Positions 45,943 to 57,735 of a stretch of DNA of 64,000 nucleotides are shown here, in pieces (within the stretch, counting starts at the first letter, position 1; every line of letters begins with the position of its first letter). The DNA lies in the NCBI GenBank assembly GCA_019925105.1, contig JAHGAU010000035.1:372001-436000 (forward strand), in the 5' to 3' direction. A model generated the notes under the pieces. The model was not told the DNA's origin, made no database searches, and saw nothing but the letters and a program-made list of their open reading frames with translations. This DNA is from Niebla homalea (lineage: Eukaryota > Ascomycota > Lecanoromycetes > Lecanorales > Ramalinaceae). The translations under genes and the position numbers were made by a program.

Positions 45943-46277
45943 TCTTGCTGGGCTTGTGTCTAATGGTTTTCACTTGCAACGGTGCAGAGGATGAAGTGGC
46001 ATTTGAGATGCGGCGCGTGCGAATCCTTCGTTTGTTTTTCTCAAACACCCGGAATTAAACACTCGTGGGTCGAAATCCTACAATGGACCCAAATATGTTT
46101 CCTAATATAAATACATCGCTTTGTCTGATCTCATTATCAAATACGTATATGATAGCATGCATCGATGATGGATCTTGTCCGCCTGGCCCATGATGTCATA
46201 TAAAGCCTGTTCTACCGAAAATTTGCGATCTTGCCAACTGCTGCTGCGAAAGAATAGATGCTCGCCCTAAGCATACG
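45943..46277. other. intergenic, promoter region
   Basis: 335 bases upstream of the 279-aa protein gene and downstream of the PfkB-like gene, both on the - strand. The middle (46080-46160) is A+T-rich. Nothing coding was seen. Confidence 0.4.
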
Positions 46278-47474
46278 TCATAAGTCGTCTTCCAAGCGTT
46301 CTTGATATCTCTTCAGCCTATCCAAAACATCATCGCCGTTCCAAAGTTCTATGTTGTCTTCACTCAAGCTACGCTTTGGAACTCCAATCTGCTCCAAGGC
46401 GTAGCTGCCTCCTACTGCTCCATAAGAAGCGGCTTCGTAAAGGGAATTGCTTTGCAGAAGTCCGATGGCGAATGCTCCGAGATACGCATTGCCGGCACCA
46501 GTTGGATCAATCACGTGAGGATTCTCCCTCTTGTCCTCAGGCTGATAGTATGCTGGAGACCAGAAGGAGCTTTGCTTTGACGTGAGGAAGCAACCTCGCT
46601 CTCCAGAGCGCACGACCACATAGCCCTCACCTTCAGGAGCAACCCCCGACCGAAGAAAGCTGTTCGCGTAGTCAGTGATCATGTCCGAGGTCACTTGACC
46701 GGGGTTCTCTGTGAAGATGGCGGCCAGCTCGACATGATTTGGCGAGAAGACATCGACCAGTCGTGCGGCTTCTTGAAACACAGACAAATTCTCAGGAGTG
46801 CACAAGGATGGCCTTGGTTCCCACATGATTAATGGCTTGGCTTCAATGTGTGCCGAATGGCGTAAAGTCAACAAATCATTGACGTCTTTGATGACCTCGA
46901 CTGGACCTGCCAGCATGTGAAAACTGCGTGAGTGGATTAAGACCGTGCCGGCGAAGTCGGTTGGACTAACGAGCAAGGGGGCCGAGATATACTCAAAAGA
47001 TTTGTCTGGGTTGATCAACGGCCAGAACCGTAGCTGGTGGGCGACAGGTTACCCTACCTGTATGTGAATCGTCTTTGTAGACGAGATGGCCGCGAGTTGT
47101 TTGGCGGTCTTGTCGTTCTTGAAATACAAGGCTGCTTCCCCAGCTCTCGAGTTGGACACGAGAGTCCTTAGGAAAATCAGGCCCGGCTTTGATCAACCAT
47201 CCTATCGAGGAGGCTGACGACCGCTGTTGAAATAGGCGAGCACCAAGGGTACCTTGGTATAAATTAATAACTCGTCCTAAATCAAAGCACTCCTCGATTG
47301 GTCCCAAGGTCCACATTAGCGTCGAAAAGGCTCACTGTATGCTCCTGAACCACCTATCACGTCGTTCAGTACCTTTCCCGAATGAAATCGTATTTCGTCG
47401 AGAACAACCATCCCCATCGATGCGAAGATGATTTGAGGAGCTGGATCCCGAGGATGGATTTGAGTCGTATCCAT
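46278..47474 (-). CDS. PfkB-fold protein, Mak32-like
   Basis: Three exons on the - strand, 47336..47474, 47058..47252 and 46278..47005, give 353 aa. Introns are 83 and 52 nt. The N-terminus shows IIFASMGMVVLDEIRF and VIGGSGAYSTLGARLF, the sugar-kinase start joined across intron 1. The middle has KPLIMWEPRPSLCTPENL and VDVFSPNHVELAAIF. The C-terminal PfkB signature is DPTGAGNAYLGAF, where the usual catalytic Asp of GAGD is replaced by Asn. As I recall, Mak32-type proteins share that change. In yeast Mak32 is linked to maintenance of a double-stranded RNA virus and its substrate is unknown, so sugar-kinase activity is doubtful. Intron 2 removes a short stretch so that DSHT joins DKSFEY. Confidence 0.8.
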
Positions 47475-50400
47475 TGCTATTGCTATGCTCTTGTAAGAAT
47501 CAAGAGCGACGACAGAACATCTGAATATTGCAGCGAACAGGTAGCAGTCAAAATTTAGTAATGCGAAACAGCCCTTCTGCGTACGTCTGGCAAAATCGGT
47601 CCTGCCGAGATCACCACTGAGCTGCTTCCAATGGGAATGGATTGCGACGAGGCAGAACCTGGTAGATAGATCGCAGGAACGTTTATTCAAATTCCATAGT
47701 ATTTTTACATCGTATTACATAGTATTGTCACCATGTTTTGTCCTGGTTTGCTATCATTCAGGAACTGCATTTTATATAGAGCGATTCTCTATCCGCATTT
47801 TGTCCGAGTGTGTCATTGTGTTGAGACTCTGTACTTTGTATCTGATGACGCAGCACTGACGCGGCGTCCTACTTAGTAGTCGACTTTTTCCTCTTTGATA
47901 GTAATTCCCATGCCAATCTTGATGAAGCATGCAAGTTATTGTGCTACCAGCTAACCACTGTGATGAGGTTTTTCTCGTAACCTGAAACAGCTCGCTTTCT
48001 CCGAGGAGAACGCTGTCGCTGGAACTTCTGCCCTATCCCTGGATTCGTCTTGGGATATTAGACTGGCACGGCTGTTGAATCGTGCTGGCACACAGCACAG
48101 ACAGAACGATGTTCTGGATGTGATTCAAAAGCGCTTTCAAATATTCGATAATCAGTGATTGCCTACTGTCCAAAAATTGCAGAACTACAGGCGATACGTT
48201 GGCATTGATGCTGGTGGGACTGAAGACAAAATGTCTGGAATCTTCCAGACAGCTCTACGAAAAATCATACCCTCGCTTCTCGGGGCGACTTATACCGCAA
48301 ATCTCTCAAAGGAAAGCCAGTCCTTCAAAGTAGCAAAAAGAAGCCAGCTGCTCGGTACAGCTGGGTTCTTAGGGGTTTTCAACCCTTGATGGCTGTACTG
48401 ATACCTGTTCTATCAGCCCTAATCCGCGCAAATATTACTTGCACATCGGTGAATTTGCATCCAGGAACCTTGCCCTGACGGCCGAAGTCAAGCAAGAATC
48501 AACAGAGCGTCTACCCAAGCAATATCTGGACGGTTCAAAGGTGTCAAAGTCTTGCCGCTACACTAGGCTGCATGGTCGCTTCCTCAATTACGGAGAAGCA
48601 AGGTTATTTTGGTTAGTACAAATTGTGTCAAGTCATAAAAACCTATCAAGGTTGGATCCTATAGCTATTATGTAGACACCTATTTCTGGCTTGCCTCATT
48701 TATAACCAATGCAATTCCAAAGCCTATTTAGAGCGTGTCTATCTTCTCACTCAGGTAGTCTTACAAATAACCTGAAGGCTTTTTTTCTAACTCAGTCTTC
48801 TCATATGATAATTCCTGAGCGAGTATCTGTCGGCTCTTGATTGGTCCATATTATTTGCACTCCATCAAAACGGGATATGAAGCCACTATCGTATTATGAA
48901 CGCAACAATCTTCACTGATTAAAAATCATATCAACATTCAGCCAGCCATCAAAGAATATTGCCACGTCCGTACTCAATTGGAGAAAAACCAACGCCATAA
49001 CCCATCAATCAATAAACTGAGGATCTTCGAAAAAGATCAGCGGATTGGCTTAGCAATTGCGATCGCTTCCAGTCTCTCCATTCCAACTACGGTCATTGCA
49101 AGATCTCTTGCTTTGGGCTGTCTAGGCCTTCCGCATATTTTCAGGTTCCTTCGAGGACTCTTCAATCTTACCAAGTGGAAAGCTTTTGACTGCCTTCCAT
49201 GGCCCTAATAACCTTGACAATGAAGATCGATCCTTCGTGTATAACCTATCGAGATGCTATTATGCTGTCAATAGAAAAAGAGCTTGGCTAAGAAACTCTG
49301 ACAAAGAGTCGTCGCAGCGCCTGGTACAAGGCAAAGCACTTGACACTTTCGATCATCTTTAATCTATCGTACAAATGCGTGAGAATTTAATGACCTTCTT
49401 GGATCAGAAGTGATGCTGTAAAGCGGTAAGACTGGAATCATAAGACCCAATGCTTTAGTATTGCTATGATTGTCGAGTAATCAATCGTTTGAATCTGTCA
49501 CTTTCTATTGCCGCAGCACACTTGCAGCTCAGCTTCCGTTTACACTCTTTTGCTTGGGATATCGAATCGAAGGGATCGTAAAAGCTCTCAAGTCTAGCCG
49601 CTAACACGCGGTCCTTGACTTGGTCCTTCCGCCAGCTTTCCTCACAGCTGACTTGCCTTACAGATTGACTTACAATAAGATCCCATGGCCTCTACATCGC
49701 TTCCGGTGTAAAGTGGTCGAGCCTGACAGTACAAGTGACTCATAGCTGTCGGCTTCTTTGAACTTGCAGAAAGCACGGAGTCAAATCTGACAAGATTTAA
49801 CATATTTTCATACAGATTTCTTCCTCCTATAGCTGCGAATCCACATCCGGCTCCTCAAGAGAAGTCCTATTCCTTGTACCATATTGTGCAAAAGCCATGC
49901 CCGTATTATCGTCGACCTCAGGCGCCGTCAATGATGGTAGATTAGAGGATTATCTCGAGAGCATAAGCTAGTACATATCAGGACCGCAAACCCATTGACA
50001 ATAGGAGCTTCGTACAAAATCCAACATCATGGTGGAGCAGCACAGAATTTCCAAGTGGGCAGACTTGGTCAACGCTAGCTTGCCGGCTGGTAATGGGATT
50101 TTGGAGTCTCTAGCAAAGCCTGGAGAAGCCGACTGCTATGACGTCAATATTCAGAGAAGGCCATTCCTACGATTTAAGTTAGCGACGGAAGGGTGTCTTC
50201 CAAGAGAAAGTTATACCTAGCCACGTATGAGTTCTGGTACTAAAGTACTATGATCCTGTGATGTATCTCGTAGCCACCAGAGAGCATCGAACAGGGCAAA
50301 AGCCTTGACAACAGATGATTATGACGCATATTCGGTACACTTTCTACAACTTGTCGAGATGATACTCTTCATGTCGAGATTCAACGTGTATTGAAGTGCA

Positions 50401-50580
50401 CAGGCTGTCGAAAAGCTGATTAGAATTGCGAACACACAATCCTTCAGGCTTCGATGATCCCAGAGCGGTTCAGCCGCCTAAACAAGGTATGACGTCATAT
50501 CCTCAGCCCCAATGCATGATTCTCAATCACCCAACACGTTTTCATTGTAAGCAATCGTTTGCCAACTTGTCTATAACAAG
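47475..50580. other. 3.1-kb stretch without a recognised gene
   Basis: The longest uncharacterised part of the right half, visibly richer in A+T than the flanking gene blocks. Open frames are below 80 codons. One segment on the + strand (about 47975-48155) reads coding-like without an ATG (RLARLLNRAGTQHRQNDV, then a stop) and may be a relic. Further short frames at 48159, 48978 and 50029 show no domain. The right end holds the GluRS promoter and the left end that of the PfkB-like gene. Confidence 0.4.
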
Positions 50581-52834
50581 ATGTCTACCCTAAAGATAGC
50601 TTCGAAAGCAAGTCAAGCAGCAACTTTTCCCGCTTTGCTTGTAGCAGCATTTGCAAGAGAGCTAGACCCCAGTTCCAATATATTAATTGAATTTGCCGAG
50701 TCCGAATCATTAGACCATAGTAACAAGGCCATCGTTGAATTGACCTCAAGCTCTGGCCAGACTGAGGCTGGTCCCGATAAAGTCTTGACAAAGCTGTTGG
50801 AGGATCACCCGCTCCTCCAAGGAAAGGACAAGACGCATGTATGGACCGTATGATCACATTAAAGTAACTTTCAATTGACCATAGTGTAGGTGAAGGAATG
50901 GCTCGGTCGAGCTTCCCATTTACAGGCTACTGACCCCAAGGCCACTGAATTACAGCTGCTTGAGCTGGATGCCCATCTCACCCTTCGATCACACATTGTG
51001 GGATACAGCATTACCGCTGCAGATGTCGCTTTGTGGGGCGCTATTCGTGGCAACAAAATTGCTACTGCGACGATCAAAAAAGCAACTATCATCAATGTCA
51101 CTCGCTGGTATAAGTTCGTTGACGAGTCGTGCCCCTGGATATCATCTGCAATTCAATCCGCCAATGCACAGGCTCAGTCTAAGAAGACAGCCAAAAGCGC
51201 TGAAGGCGGAAGCTATGGCATTGGACTTCCAGAGACGGAGAAGGGAGTAGTCACGCGCTTTCCTCCCGAACCGTCGTTAGTGATGACCCATTTCATGCCT
51301 CCCGTAGCGATACTGATGATCCCACAGAGGCTATTTGCATATCGGGCACGCCAAAGCAGCCTTATTGAATGACTACTTTGCTCACGAGGAATATAAAGGC
51401 ACAATGCTTTGCCGCTTCGATGACACCAATCCTTCCAAAGAGAAGGAGGAGTTCCAAGATGCTATTGTAGAAGATCTCGCCCTGATGGGTATCAAACCAG
51501 ACAAGACAAGTTATACTAGCGATTACTTCGAGGAAATTTATCGATACTGTATTACTCTGATCAAGCAGGGCGACGCTTACTGTGATGACACTGTGCAGGA
51601 AAAGATGAAGCAGGAAAGGTGGGACGGCATCGCCAGTGAGAGGCGAAATTCGACTGAAGATGAGAATCTTGCACGCTTCGAAGAAATGAAGAAGGGTACT
51701 GAGCAAGGAATGAGGTGGTGCGTTAGGGCCAAAATCTCTATTGACAACCCCAACAAGGCTATGCGGGATCCGGTCATTTACCGCTGCAATCCGGAGAAGC
51801 ATCACCGGACAGGTGACACTTGGAAGATGTATCCGACTTATGACTTTTGTTGCCCAATCGTCGATTCAATGGAAGGTGTCACTCATGCCTTGAGAACCAT
51901 TGAGTACCGAGATCGTAATCCTCAGTATGCATGGATGCTTGACGCTCTCAAGCTGCGCAAGGTTCACATCTGGGACTTTGCTCGTATGAACTTTATCCGG
52001 ACAGTCTTGTCAAAACGCAAGCTCACTAAGCTTGTTGATAAAAAAGTCGTGTGGGGCTGGGATGATCCTCGCTTTCCTACCATTCGGGGCATTCGTCGTA
52101 GGGGTATGACAATCCCAGCTCTACGTGAATTCATTTTAAAGCAAGGTCCAAGCCGCAACATAGTCAATCTCGATTGGACTTTGTTCTGGGCTACCAACAG
52201 GAAATATATTGATCCAATTGCACCACGACACACTGCAATCGCTAAAGGGCATGCGGTGAAGGCAACAGTCAAAGGCGCGCGGGTAGCGTCATACACTGAA
52301 GACAAGCCCAAGCACGGCAAGAATCCAGAGCTCGGCAGCAAGAAGGTGGCCTACAGTACTGACATACTGATCGAACAAGACGACGCTCAAAACTTCACTG
52401 AGGGGGAAGAAATCACATTAATGAATTGGGGCAATGCCATCGTTCGCAAGATTACACATTCGATGAACCCTCTTCACCTCAAACAAGTGACAAGTCTAGA
52501 GCTGGAGCTTCACCTACAAGGAGATGTCAAGACCACCAAGCAGAAGATCACCTGGCTCTCCGAACAAGGTCAAGAGCTGATCCCGGTTCAGCTTGTCGAC
52601 TTTGACTACCTAATTTCCAAGGACATTCTAGAGGATGGGGATGAGCTCGAGGATTTCTTGAATACCAATACGGAATTCCGCACAGAGGCTTTGGCAGATT
52701 GCAATGTCGCTGAGTTGCGAAAGGACGATATCATTCAGTTTGAGCGGAAAGGATATTTCAGGGTTGATCGACCTTTCCAGCACGGCGAGCCAGCTGTACT
52801 CTTCAATATTCCTACAGGTAAGGGCGGCAAATGA
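50581..52834 (+). CDS. GUS1: cytosolic glutamyl-tRNA synthetase
   Basis: Exons 50581..50838, 50890..51275 and 51328..52834 give 716 aa. Introns are 51 and 52 nt; the second has a GTTAGT donor and splits the Ser codon just before the class I signature. The N-terminal 190 residues form a GST-C-like helical domain (ITAADVALWGAIRG) used for binding the Arc1-type cofactor. The catalytic core starts SGYLHIGHAKAALLNDYF (HIGH motif). It continues with CRFDDTNPSKEKEEF and the KMSKS-equivalent VLSKRKLTKLV near residue 440. The anticodon-binding beta-barrels follow (GEEITLMNWGNAIV, DIIQFERKGYFRVDRPF). It charges cytosolic tRNA-Glu. Length and motifs fit the eukaryotic cytosolic form. Intron 2 is supported because it rebuilds PEPSGYLHIGH. 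Confidence 0.93.
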
Positions 52835-53218
52835 GAAGTCGATGAGAATGCATTTTCTGCATATTCGTAGCGAACATGTAAGTGTGAGCGACAGCTCAGA
52901 TGCCAAGAGGTAGTCATCAAGCGGCATGAGCATCTGCGTTGTCACTGTTCTCATCTATCAATCGTCATTACCAGAGGAAAATGCACTTGCACTTTTGCCC
53001 GGGGATCGCTATTTCGCCTTCTCTTACCGACGTCACGGAAATAAACGTCATTGCTTGAGATGAATTGCTGTTTGCAACGACTCCAGAAATTTTATTACTT
53101 TGCATAATTGTACGCTGCAACTTTCGTATCTACCTTATGATCATAAACGCATCATCTGGTGCAAAGTCACCAAATACAAAACCACGCGTCTCTCACGTCT
53201 CAGCATGGCCGCTCAAAA
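52835..53218. other. intergenic between GluRS and broken dehydrogenase
   Basis: 384 bases with no supported gene. It contains the GluRS 3' UTR and the former promoter of the dehydrogenase relic. Confidence 0.4.
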
Positions 53219-54031
53219 ATGAGCTTCGAATATGCCATAGTCACAGGCGGCAGCCAAAGCAATGGGACACTCAACGACCTATTATGTACTGGACACTGGC
53301 AACATTGCCGCAGTACCTGACTTCATCGAGACTGTGACAACAAGGCATCCAGATGTTGACTGCATCATCAATAATGCGGGTGTCCAATCTCCTTCGGACG
53401 TCAATGATTTCGACCTCGGGAAGGCTGACCAGAAGATTGACATCAATATTCGAGGTCCAATGCATCTTGCGATAGGAATGCTGCCACATCTGAAGACTAA
53501 AGCGCATCTATTGATCGTTAATGTCAGCAGCGTACTGGGTTATAGCCCTTTAAGTACGTGGTTCTCGAGCAGGTGCTGCGTTTTCAAGAGGCTCCGGGAT
53601 TGTTAGATACAGTCTTGGAGCAGCATCGCGCCGAAATACATTGTTGATATCATAATTCATGTTCATAAGACCAATGCTGACCCCTAAATCATTGGACAGG
53701 TATCATTAACCCAGTATAGAACGGCACAAAAGCTTGGCTTCACTTCTGGTCCATGAATCTACCAACGCAACTCAAAGACACGAATGTGAGAGTCATTGAG
53801 ATTGCACCACCAACTGTGGCGACAGAGTTGCATACGGAAAGGGCAGACCCAGATGACAACAAGAAGGAGAAAAATCCATCGGCGTTGTCGGTGAAGGAAT
53901 TCATGGATGAGGTGAGTAAGGACTGGCTGGCAGGGCGTGAAGTGATCGGTGCGGAAATGGCACAGGTTGTGATTGATAGATGGTACAAGGAATTTGGGCC
54001 GCAGTATGAGAAGGCTGCGAGTGCTAAATAG
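53219..54031 (+). pseudogene. broken short-chain dehydrogenase/reductase
   Basis: The 5' end reads MSFEYAIVTGGS (start of the Rossmann TGxxxGxG motif), then jumps out of frame to AAKAMGHSTTYYVLDTGN. About 35-40 residues with the rest of the cofactor-binding loop are missing. VDCIINNAGVQSPSD (NNAG motif) and VNVSSVLGYSPL follow. A 146-nt intron (53554-53699) leads to SIINPV, then TAG at 53717-53719 exactly where the catalytic Tyr of YNGTK should be, then NGTKAWLHFWSMNLPTQL and VIEIAPPTVATELHTE to the normal end. The gene thus lost both cofactor loop and catalytic Tyr. Intact relatives are NAD(P)-dependent oxidoreductases of the DltE-like fungal group. Confidence 0.8.
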
Positions 54032-54418
54032 CGAAAACCTAGGCATCATCAAAAGAGCTTCAGTCATGTAATGGTGTTGTTGTAAAGCGACCGGCCATGT
54101 GAACTTCCAATGGCCCGACATATTCTCCTTTCTCAAGGATGTCAACTCAAATGGAAATGATTGATATGTAGACCATCAGGTCAAGTTATTGGATATGTTA
54201 TTCATCAATCTAAGGTATATGTAATTCCTCTGCGATATCGGAAGATATGGTCAATCATGCAGCCTGGACGCTAGCCTCTTTCAATCACGAATTCCGGCCG
54301 AACCACCGGCCGAACCACCAGAACAGCAACGCACATCAATACATTGCCACCGCTTTCCTTGTGGCCGTGAAAACCCACCCAAGCTTGCTGAATAGCAGTA
54401 CCCTATTGATCAACCATC
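54032..54418. promoter_or_regulatory. HapX upstream region
   Basis: 387 bases ahead of the HapX ATG. It contains ATTGG (a reverse CCAAT box) near 54190 and two close copies of a CCGGCCGAACCACC-type segment at 54296-54320. No clear GATA-type iron-repressor site was found by eye. Confidence 0.4.
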
Positions 54419-55792
54419 ATGGCTGCCGTTAACCTTTCTCCCCACCCCAGATCTATACAGGTCCTAACACCCTCCACTTCCTCGACGGTCAATAGGCCCT
54501 TGGCACCCATACCAGGCTCTCAGATGTCCTCAACAGCTTTCACCCAGAAAGAGTGGGTCATACCTCCTCGCCCAAAGCCAGGCCGCAAGCCTGCCGGTGA
54601 CGCCCCTCCCACTAAACGCAAAGCCCAGAATCGGGAGGCTCAAAGGGCTTTCCGAGAAAGGAGGGCAGCGAAAGTGGGCGAGCTTGAGCAGCAACTCGCT
54701 GAGTCGGAGAAGGATAACCAGCAAGAACATGAAAGCCTTAGGGCGAGGGTGGAGGAGCAGGACGGCATGATCAGTTCTCTGCAGCAAAGATGTCGAGATA
54801 TAGATGCGGCACTTGCAAGGGAGAGGCAGCTTCGGCAACAAGCTGAATTGGATATGCATCACTTGAAAGAAGAGGTGGCGGCACGGAACCAGCCAGTTGC
54901 ACTACCACCTCGGAGGCAACGAAGCAGCTTCATGGGTGAGCAGACATTCACTAGACAACACCAGAATACTTCCGAAGATGGAGTCACTTGTGGGCGCTGC
55001 AGTAGCGACACCCGTTGCCAGTGTATTGAAGAGGCTTTTGAGATGGCTGGTATTGCTGTTGATGGAGAAGATCATGCTATTTCGAAGCGAACGCACTCGC
55101 CTCACAAGGAAGCGAATCACAAGCGAATCCGCTCAGAGCCCAACCATGATGCGTACCACGGCAACGAAACAGACTTCACGACGCAATACGCTTCCCACCG
55201 ACAGCAATTGCCGGATCGCTCCACCAACGAAGCGTCCTACGAACCTGGGCCTATGGAGCTGGAATCGTGCGGCTACTGCAATGATGGGAAAGATTGCTTG
55301 TGCGAGGCTATCAGCAAGGAGATTGCAAGGCAGCCAGCTCCAGAGTCATCAGCAACTACAGCTGGAAACAGTGCCAATGAGGCTACAATAACATCAACAT
55401 GCAACAACAAACCTGGAACATGCACACAATGTCGTTCCGATCCTTCGAGCGCTCTGTTTTGTAAAACACTTGCTGCCAACCGGTCCGAGGTGGATAGCAA
55501 CGTTGTTCAAGGAGCTCCGCCAGCGCTACCTCAGAGTGCACCTTCAGGGTCGACCTTGACCTGTGCGGATGCATTCACCACCCTCTCTCGTCATCACGCC
55601 TACTCTCAAGCAAGTTCAGAGCTTGGGTCTTGGGTACCCCAATTGACCGCTGTGCCTGGATCTGCAAAGTCTACAGGGATGACGGCCTTCGAGATTGAAG
55701 CCGCGAGTGTGATGAGCGTTCTCAAATTCTTCGATAATCGGTTCGGCCAGGCTGGTTCGAATGCGACGAGCAATGAGAGTAACGAGAAGTAA
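54419..55792 (+). CDS. hapX: iron-regulatory bZIP factor HapX
   Basis: A single exon of 457 aa. Residues 43-57 (KEWVIPPRPKPGRKP) are the Hap4-like motif that docks on the CCAAT-binding complex. The bZIP follows at about 65-125: NREAQRAFRERRAAKV is the basic region, and a leucine/heptad helix runs to LKEEVAAR. Cysteine-rich motifs come next: CGRCSSDTRCQCIEEA, CGYCNDGKDCLCEAI and CTQCRSDPSSALFC, which sense iron through Fe-S binding. The C-terminal ASVMSVLKFFDNRF fits the family end. HapX represses iron-consuming genes when iron is scarce and activates detoxification when it is in excess. The protein is slightly shorter than the Aspergillus form (about 490 aa, from memory), with all key modules present. 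Confidence 0.92.
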   Translation: MAAVNLSPHPRSIQVLTPSTSSTVNRPLAPIPGSQMSSTAFTQKEWVIPPRPKPGRKPAGDAPPTKRKAQNREAQRAFRERRAAKVGELEQQLAESEKDNQQEHESLRARVEEQDGMISSLQQRCRDIDAALARERQLRQQAELDMHHLKEEVAARNQPVALPPRRQRSSFMGEQTFTRQHQNTSEDGVTCGRCSSDTRCQCIEEAFEMAGIAVDGEDHAISKRTHSPHKEANHKRIRSEPNHDAYHGNETDFTTQYASHRQQLPDRSTNEASYEPGPMELESCGYCNDGKDCLCEAISKEIARQPAPESSATTAGNSANEATITSTCNNKPGTCTQCRSDPSSALFCKTLAANRSEVDSNVVQGAPPALPQSAPSGSTLTCADAFTTLSRHHAYSQASSELGSWVPQLTAVPGSAKSTGMTAFEIEAASVMSVLKFFDNRFGQAGSNATSNESNEK

Positions 55793-56380
55793 TTGAATTC
55801 TGCAAGAGGATTCGCAAGATACTTCTTTATGAGGATCAAGAGCCAATTGATCGACCCAGCCCCACAGGCACGCAGACTTTGGTTTGAAACAACGTCACCT
55901 GGGGCACGTATGGGCTCTAGCAAACTTATTGAGCGTGTATTGTCTTGGTCCAGTTCGAGATAGATTGACACAAGTCAACATTGACGCTCGAAGCTCCCTC
56001 TCACAAATTCCCATGCCGGCTTCTGCTTCCCATTTTCGGTTGTTTAGTAACGATGGAGTGCCCGTTCGAAAACGATGCAAGATATTTCGACCCCAAGAAC
56101 CCCTTTTCTGCATGAGTTAGTCCCAAGCCGGGTAAAGTCCGGTAATAGAAGTGACCATGCAGAAAGAGCGAGTAATTTGTTGCAGCTCTCAGCTTTCCCT
56201 GGAGCAAAGCGTACGATGTTACAGCTACGTTGTCTCCAGAGATCTATCGTACCAGAGTGTAGAGCTTCGCGATTTTCGTCGAAGATAAGACATAAGTCCA
56301 ATGTAATTTATACTGAAGCATCGAAAGTGCGTGCACTAAAACCAAAGACAGTTCTCTAGCTTCTCAATATCATCTCCCAG
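55793..56380. other. intergenic, may contain Oxa1 first exon
   Basis: About 590 bases. The Oxa1-like reading frame is open back to about 56340 without an ATG, so its first exon must lie here. One candidate is ATG at 56216 (MLQLRCLQRSIVP) spliced from 56256 to 56381, but the donor GTGTAG is weak. Confidence 0.35.
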
Positions 56381-57735
56381 CTCGAGAAGATGTACACGGT
56401 TGCCTCCACGCGTTCACGAAATACATCTTCCTTGGCCGCGGCCTAGTACTCTCCGCCAACCCCTTGCTTCCAGTCGACTAGCCTCTACCTCCTCATTCGC
56501 TTCCAACAACCCAAACCTTCCTCCCTCAGCCACTGCAGTCGCAGAGGTGCAACCCGAGCAGGCAGCCGTTGCCAATCCTGCCAATGACTTCACACCCATC
56601 GATTCCTTCGACTCACTATTTGGCGACCAGATTGACATCACACCTCACCTTGGCTACCTTGCAGAGCTAGGTCTAGACTACGGGTGGGGGCCCACCTCGT
56701 TTGCGCAATGGCTCATGGAACACATATGGGTGTACGCAGGGGTGTCATGGGGTGGGGCCATCATAGGCACCTCAATTGTCATTCGACTCATTCTCATCAA
56801 ATATGTCAAAGATGCCAACGACATGGGCCAACGCATGCGTGCAGTCAAGCCACTGACCGATGGGTACATGAAGCAGATGCAGCAAGGGAGGCTTCAAGGA
56901 GATCGCGGAATGGTCATGAAAGCAGCTCGCGAAAGGTCTAAAGTTCACAAAGCGAACGGGGTTAAATTCTACAAACTCATTATACCCATCATTCAAGTGC
57001 CATTGGGCTTTGGCATTTTCAGACTGCTCAGAGGCATGAGCGCCCTGCCTGTTCCTGGCTTCGAGGAAGGCGGTCTCTATTGGTTTTCAGATCTGACAAT
57101 GCCGGATCCATATGGCATATTGCCTCTCTTGACCGCAGGCATGTACCATTTATCGTTCCGGGTGAGTGCCAAAATTATGCCGCTGTATTGTGACGGTGGA
57201 ATAAATTCAGGCTAACGCTGGTGCCTCAATTCAGGCAATGGCAACCTCCGGGGAGGCAGATATGTCGCCTGCCATGATCACTATCTTCAGTTACGCTCTT
57301 CCGATCGTGTCTCTAGTCTTTGGTGTCTTTTTTCCGGCTGGCCTCCAATTGACACTTTTCACCTCTGCTATCTTCACGGTCTCACAATCGGTGGCTTTTC
57401 GTGCGCCCTGGATACGCAACTTCCTGGGAATGTATCCAATAGTAAAGGCAGCCAGTCGTACAGGGGCCAGGTCATCACCCACAAGCAACACCATCAATGT
57501 CAACTCCAGAACTCGAAAGTCCGAAGCTCCCGATTCGGGAGAGAAAAAGGTGGGATTGGCAGCGTTCAGGCAGACCCTTAGTCAGGCATATTCGGACATC
57601 CAGAAAAGGATGGCAGATATGCAACAACAGAGGAATCCTCAACGGTCAAGCAGCCGCCTGAGCCCAGCGGAGAAGAAGAGAGCGGAAGACTACGAAAAGA
57701 AAAGGCAGAAGGAGAATGCACGAAGGAGGAGGTAG
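56381..57735 (+). CDS. OXA1: mitochondrial inner-membrane insertase Oxa1/YidC
   Basis: Visible coding is 56381..57161 and 57211..57735, joined in phase 0 by a 49-nt intron (GTGAGT to TTCAG). The 5' exon with the ATG is unresolved. About 434 aa are visible. The start is Arg/Ser-rich (LASSRLASTSSFASNNP), a presequence. The YidC/Oxa1 core follows: WGGAIIGTSIVIRLILI (TM1), KLIIPIIQVPLGFGIFRLL, DPYGILPLLTAGMYHLSF and LPIVSLVFGVFFPAGLQLTL. The C-terminal tail is basic and coiled (SRLSPAEKKRAEDYEKKRQ), as in Oxa1 proteins that bind mitoribosomes. It inserts mitochondrially made subunits of respiratory complexes into the inner membrane. Family call is strong; Oxa1 versus its paralog Cox18 is decided by the long basic tail. 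Confidence 0.82.

Noticed and set aside
52628..52954. 108-codon frame on the - strand over the 3' end of GluRS
   Set aside because: Antisense shadow of the conserved anticodon-binding domain.
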